From Casuarina equisetifolia (taxonomy: Eukaryota; Streptophyta; Magnoliopsida; Fagales; Casuarinaceae), in the NCBI GenBank assembly GCA_028551475.1, contig CM052355.1, positions 28,175,580 to 28,239,579 of the forward strand: a stretch of 64,000 bases of DNA, given 5' to 3'. This document shows, one piece after another, positions 60,624 through 64,000 of the stretch (the first letter of the stretch is position 1; each line of letters starts with the position of its first letter). Made by a program: the position numbers and the translations under genes. The notes under the pieces are model-generated. The model searched no databases. It had not been told where the DNA came from and saw only the letters and a list, made by a program, of their open reading frames with translations.

Positions 60624-63242
60624 ATGGAGATGGATATGGGAGAGGATTCGTTTCCTTCGCTCACTCCTTTCTCCATGGCTCGCGCGGCGCTGAAGGTGAA
60701 TAGACGAACCCCGCGGTCTCCGAAAAATCCTATACAAAGTAAGCAACGAATATGTACAGGTAGAGCTTTTTAAATCTCCTTGTCTAGAATCTGGGGGTTG
60801 TTTCCTGTTGTTCTGTTGTTTTAGCTCTGTGTTTGGACCTGAAATTCGCGGAATTGAATTCGTGAACTCTAGGGTTTCGGGGAATTTCACTCAATTGGGG
60901 TCTAATTTTGAGTGATAATGAGATTTACATGAAGATTGGGGTGCCGAGATTTGAATTCTAGGGCTTCTGGAAAGTTCTTGTGAAATTTGAACTACCTATA
61001 ATTTCATGTGGCTCATGAGACGCCTATCTTAGGTTTTGACAAATAAATACCTCAGGGGCTTTTGAATTTGAATTTTAGGGTTTGAAGGAGTTGTACATCA
61101 TTTGGAGTTTCCTAGGGTTTCCTATCTGGTTCTCTTAGGGCCTCTGCTTTTGGAAATGAAAGAACTTATTGGGATTCAAATTTGAATTTCATGGGCTGGG
61201 TGGCCCCTTGAACTAGAATTTGGCTTTTATTGGCGGGAAATTTTTGAATGGCGTTAAGGTTGGAATTAGGGTTCCCAAAAACCGGTGCTTGTAGTCTCAG
61301 AGAACAGGCAGCGAGAACAATTCTTCGCAGTGTGAGGTCGCATGGGCACACATACATCGAGCTTCGGGAAGATGGGAAAAAGTTCGTTTTCTTCTGCACT
61401 TTGTGTCTTGCACGATGTTACAGTGACACAGTGTTGTTTGACCACCTGAAGGGGAATCTTCACGCTGAGAGGTTATCTGCTGCTAAGGTTACACTTTTTG
61501 GACCAAATCCATGGCCTTTCAATGACGGTGTTGTCTTCTTTGATAATTCAGTGGAGAACGAAAAAGATGTTTTCAATGCACGTAAAAGTAGGTTGTTGGA
61601 GCTTCAGAACAATGGTAATAATCTAGCTATTGTTAAATATAGTGAAAATTCGAAAACAAGTTGTAATGGGCATGATAGTGTTCATTCTGATACTGAAATT
61701 AGTTCTTGTGATAAGACTTTGAATGCAAATGGGGTAAATAGTAATTTGTTGGTCCCTGGTGTGCGGATTTGGAATGAAATATCTGCTATAGAAGTGCATG
61801 AGGCTGGTTTTGGACAAATTGCGGCCAGGTTCCATGAGAAGGATAAGGTGTTGACTGGGATTAGCCGCATATGGTGTGACTGGTTGGGGAAAAGGAGTCC
61901 TGAAAATGAGGATATGTTAAAGGTTTCAGAGCATGATTTTGCAGTTGTTACTTTCCGTTATAACTGTGATATTGGCAGCAAGGAATTGTTTGATCATGTG
62001 AAACCATTGCTTTTATCTAGTCCTACGTCAGAATCAGAGAATGGGGAAGGTCATGATAGGAAAAAAAAGAAAGCATTTTCGGATCCGGAGGACATTAGTG
62101 AGTCCTCCAATAATCAGTATGATTCATCTGGGGAAGATTCTCCTGCATCTAATGGGGCCTCTTCAAGGTTGCTTTTGGCTCAGTACGATGACCAGCTTCT
62201 GCAGAAGAGGTTCATTTCAAGTAAGGCTATAAGGCGAGAGTTGAGACAGCAACAGCGCGCGGCTGCTGAAAGGATGTGTGATATCTGTCAACACAAGATG
62301 CTTCCTGGGAAAGATGTATCGGCACTAATGAATATGAAGACAGGGAGACTTGTTTGCAGTAGCCGAAATGTGCATGGGGTAAGGTCTTAGCAACTTGCAT
62401 CACTTTTTCCTCTGGTTGTGTTTTCTGTTTTTGCGATTTATGTTGGGGAAGTTTTTACATATTATTTTCTCTTTTTGCATGCAGGCATTTCATGTATTTC
62501 ATACTTCCTGCATTATTCACTGGATACTTTTATGTGAGTTTGAAATAATCACTAAGGAGTTAATCAGTCTGAAACTGAGAAGGAGATCTAAGAGAAAGAA
62601 TGCAGCCAAATGCAGTGAATTGGGAAACGATGGTGAGGTGAAAGCTACTCGGGCACAAATCAATTCTGTTTTCTGCCCGGAGTGCCAGGGAACTGGGATT
62701 ATAATTGAAGGAGATGAGCTGGAGAAACCAACTGTCCCCCTTTCAGAGGTTTGCACTCTGTGGGATACTTTGTTTTTTAATTAATTCTGGATTTCATCTA
62801 ATGGAATTAGTGTTTTTTTATCATAAATCATTACTGAAAAGGCTTAGTAAACATAGTTGGAGATGAATTGAGTTATGATGCTCTATTCTACTACGATAAT
62901 CGCCCTCACAACTTCTACCAGAAATGAGTATTTCATTTCTGATTAAGCTGCTAAGAAATGCCTTTTTTCTTTGTACTTTCAGATGTTCAGGTATAAACTA
63001 AAGGTGAGTGATGCGAAGAGAGCATGGATGAAAAGTCCCGAAGTGTCAGGGAAATGCTCAACAGGTTTTCATTTCCCTTACAAGTCTGAAGAAACAATTG
63101 AGGTTTGTTTTGGATTTCTAGGAAGCATTTTTTCTAATGAAAATAGTCCTTGATTTATTATTAACTCTATGTCGCTATTGCTTGGTAATAGGAAAAGGTG
63201 AAGCCCCTGAAGTTGCTACGTTTCTATGAATCTGATATATAA
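60624..63242 (+). CDS. Uncharacterised protein with C2H2 finger and RING-like Cys/His cluster
   Basis: Five exons, 60624-60759, 61312-62378, 62485-62748, 62983-63102 and 63192-63242, close in phase to 545 residues. Near the N-terminus RSHGHTYIELREDGKKF leads into a single finger with Cys 74, Cys 77, His 90 and His 96 (C-x2-C-x12-H-x5-H, matrin/U1-like spacing). A GPNPWPFNDGVVFFD block follows. The middle is acidic and Ser/Asn-rich with KKKK (likely nuclear). A C-terminal cluster has Cys 368, Cys 371, Cys 394, His 404, His 407, Cys 410, Cys 465 and Cys 468, a stretched RING-like order interrupted by a basic insert (KLRRRSKRKN). I recognise it as a conserved plant protein type but know no function. 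The exon 1 donor (CAG|GTAGAG at 60760) is the least certain join; GTAAGC at 60739 also has the right phase. Confidence 0.82.
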
Positions 63243-64000
63243 AGGAGCCACAGGAATCTTCCAGACAGTGGAGTAATTGAAGTTTCGTATTAGGATGTAG
63301 ATTTTTCTTTTATCATGTAATCTTTTGTACATGTAATCTGATTCTCATAGAAACAATGGGGAGGATTTAGGATAAGACCCGGACTTCGTACACGATGTAT
63401 ATTCCTGCCTTCTGATAGAGGTGCATACAAGCAGCATACATCGCTGAGATTTGTCTGCATGGTAAATGAAGTTGCTAGTTGACTGTACATTTACTCAAAA
63501 TCTATAAGAGTTTCCCCGATTGCACTTTATTTTGTCAAATCACTACAAATTTCTGCTTGGAATTTAATGTGCATGCTTACCTAGATCATGTTAATGGATC
63601 TCTACTGGAGCAGTTTCAGCCTTCTATCCAATTCAAAGTAAGCAGTGTCTGAGGCCAAGAGATTCCATGTTAACATTGGGTGCGTGTGTGGACGTGTGTT
63701 TTATCATTAAACAAACACTAGTCTCTGAAGATCGATCACCATTTGGAACATTGAACTGGTTGTGTCTGACTTAATCTTAGTGTGACGCATATTGTGAACT
63801 AATATCAACTTATGCAGTCAACTGTTAAGACAGTATAAGCTCTACCCACTTGAATTTTTTCTGTTTTTCGCAAATAAGTAACATAAATCTGGGTTTGGAA
63901 TGAAATAAAATGAATATCAATGACAAGCCGGCCGACTGAGCTTCTTCATCTGCATATGTATGAAAGTGAGATTCCCTTCTGACTATTAGCCGGCAACCGT
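63243..64000 (+). other. 3' UTR and downstream flank of the zinc-finger gene
   Basis: AT-rich, with no open frame of note. The 3' UTR probably covers the first few hundred bases. No further gene is recognised before the window ends. Confidence 0.5.

Noticed and set aside
1-64000. CRISPR arrays, bacterial-type operons, ribosomal RNA genes, viral gene clusters
   Set aside because: None was seen. The only repeated short units are microsatellites, the 3-copy minisatellite and LTRs, and all genes are intron-bearing plant nuclear genes or tRNAs.

Overview
The window is nuclear DNA of a eudicot plant. The genes are split by GT-AG introns, spacers are AT-rich, both tRNA genes are of plant nuclear type, and Ty1/copia- and Ty3/gypsy-type LTR retrotransposon fossils with plant-style primer sites are present. 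From memory, the gene order on the right (CPBP/CAAX-type protease, tetraspanin, beta-expansin, clathrin light chain, LanC-like) matches Arabidopsis chromosome 2 around At2g20725-At2g20770. The species cannot be named from the sequence alone.

Left part (1-25 kb): a tandem array of soluble epoxide hydrolase genes (alpha/beta-hydrolase fold), all on the + strand. Copy A is cut by the window edge. Copy B (2599-14408) is a pseudogene split by two separate LTR retrotransposon insertions, one in exon 2 and one in exon 3. Copies C (16423-18870) and D (22282-23992) read as complete five-exon genes. An orphan promoter plus exon 1 lies just before D. The spacers are copies of each other, and two carry a relic of the last exon of the neighbouring LanC-like gene, which shows how far the duplicated unit reached. 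C and D share a core promoter in which a TATA-bearing segment of about 50 bp is repeated in tandem.

Middle (25-46 kb): a LanC-like gene (minus) faces away from a clathrin light chain gene (plus). The 3' end of the clathrin gene and its downstream flank are duplicated once, and the copy is broken by retrotransposon-derived sequence. A tRNA-Lys(UUU), a four-exon beta-expansin (minus), about 4 kb without a recognisable gene, and a six-exon tetraspanin (minus) follow.

Right part (46-64 kb): a tRNA-Val(UAC); a small two-exon GNAT acetyltransferase (minus) in a roughly 2 kb tandem duplication whose second copy is a pseudogene; and a plastid-type CPBP protease gene (plus) head to head with it. Next come a three-copy ~100-bp minisatellite with TA tracts, a 42-codon reading frame for a strongly basic peptide just downstream of a TATA box and CT tract, and a five-exon gene for an unrecognised 545-residue protein with a C2H2-type finger and a RING-like Cys/His cluster.

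The intact genes look like ordinary single-copy housekeeping or cell-wall/trafficking genes. The unusual content is local duplication: three separate events (epoxide hydrolase/LanC end, clathrin 3' end, GNAT/CPBP head-to-head region) each left truncated gene copies. Intron-exon joins were inferred by reading splice sites and checking that phases close; no alignment or expression data were available.
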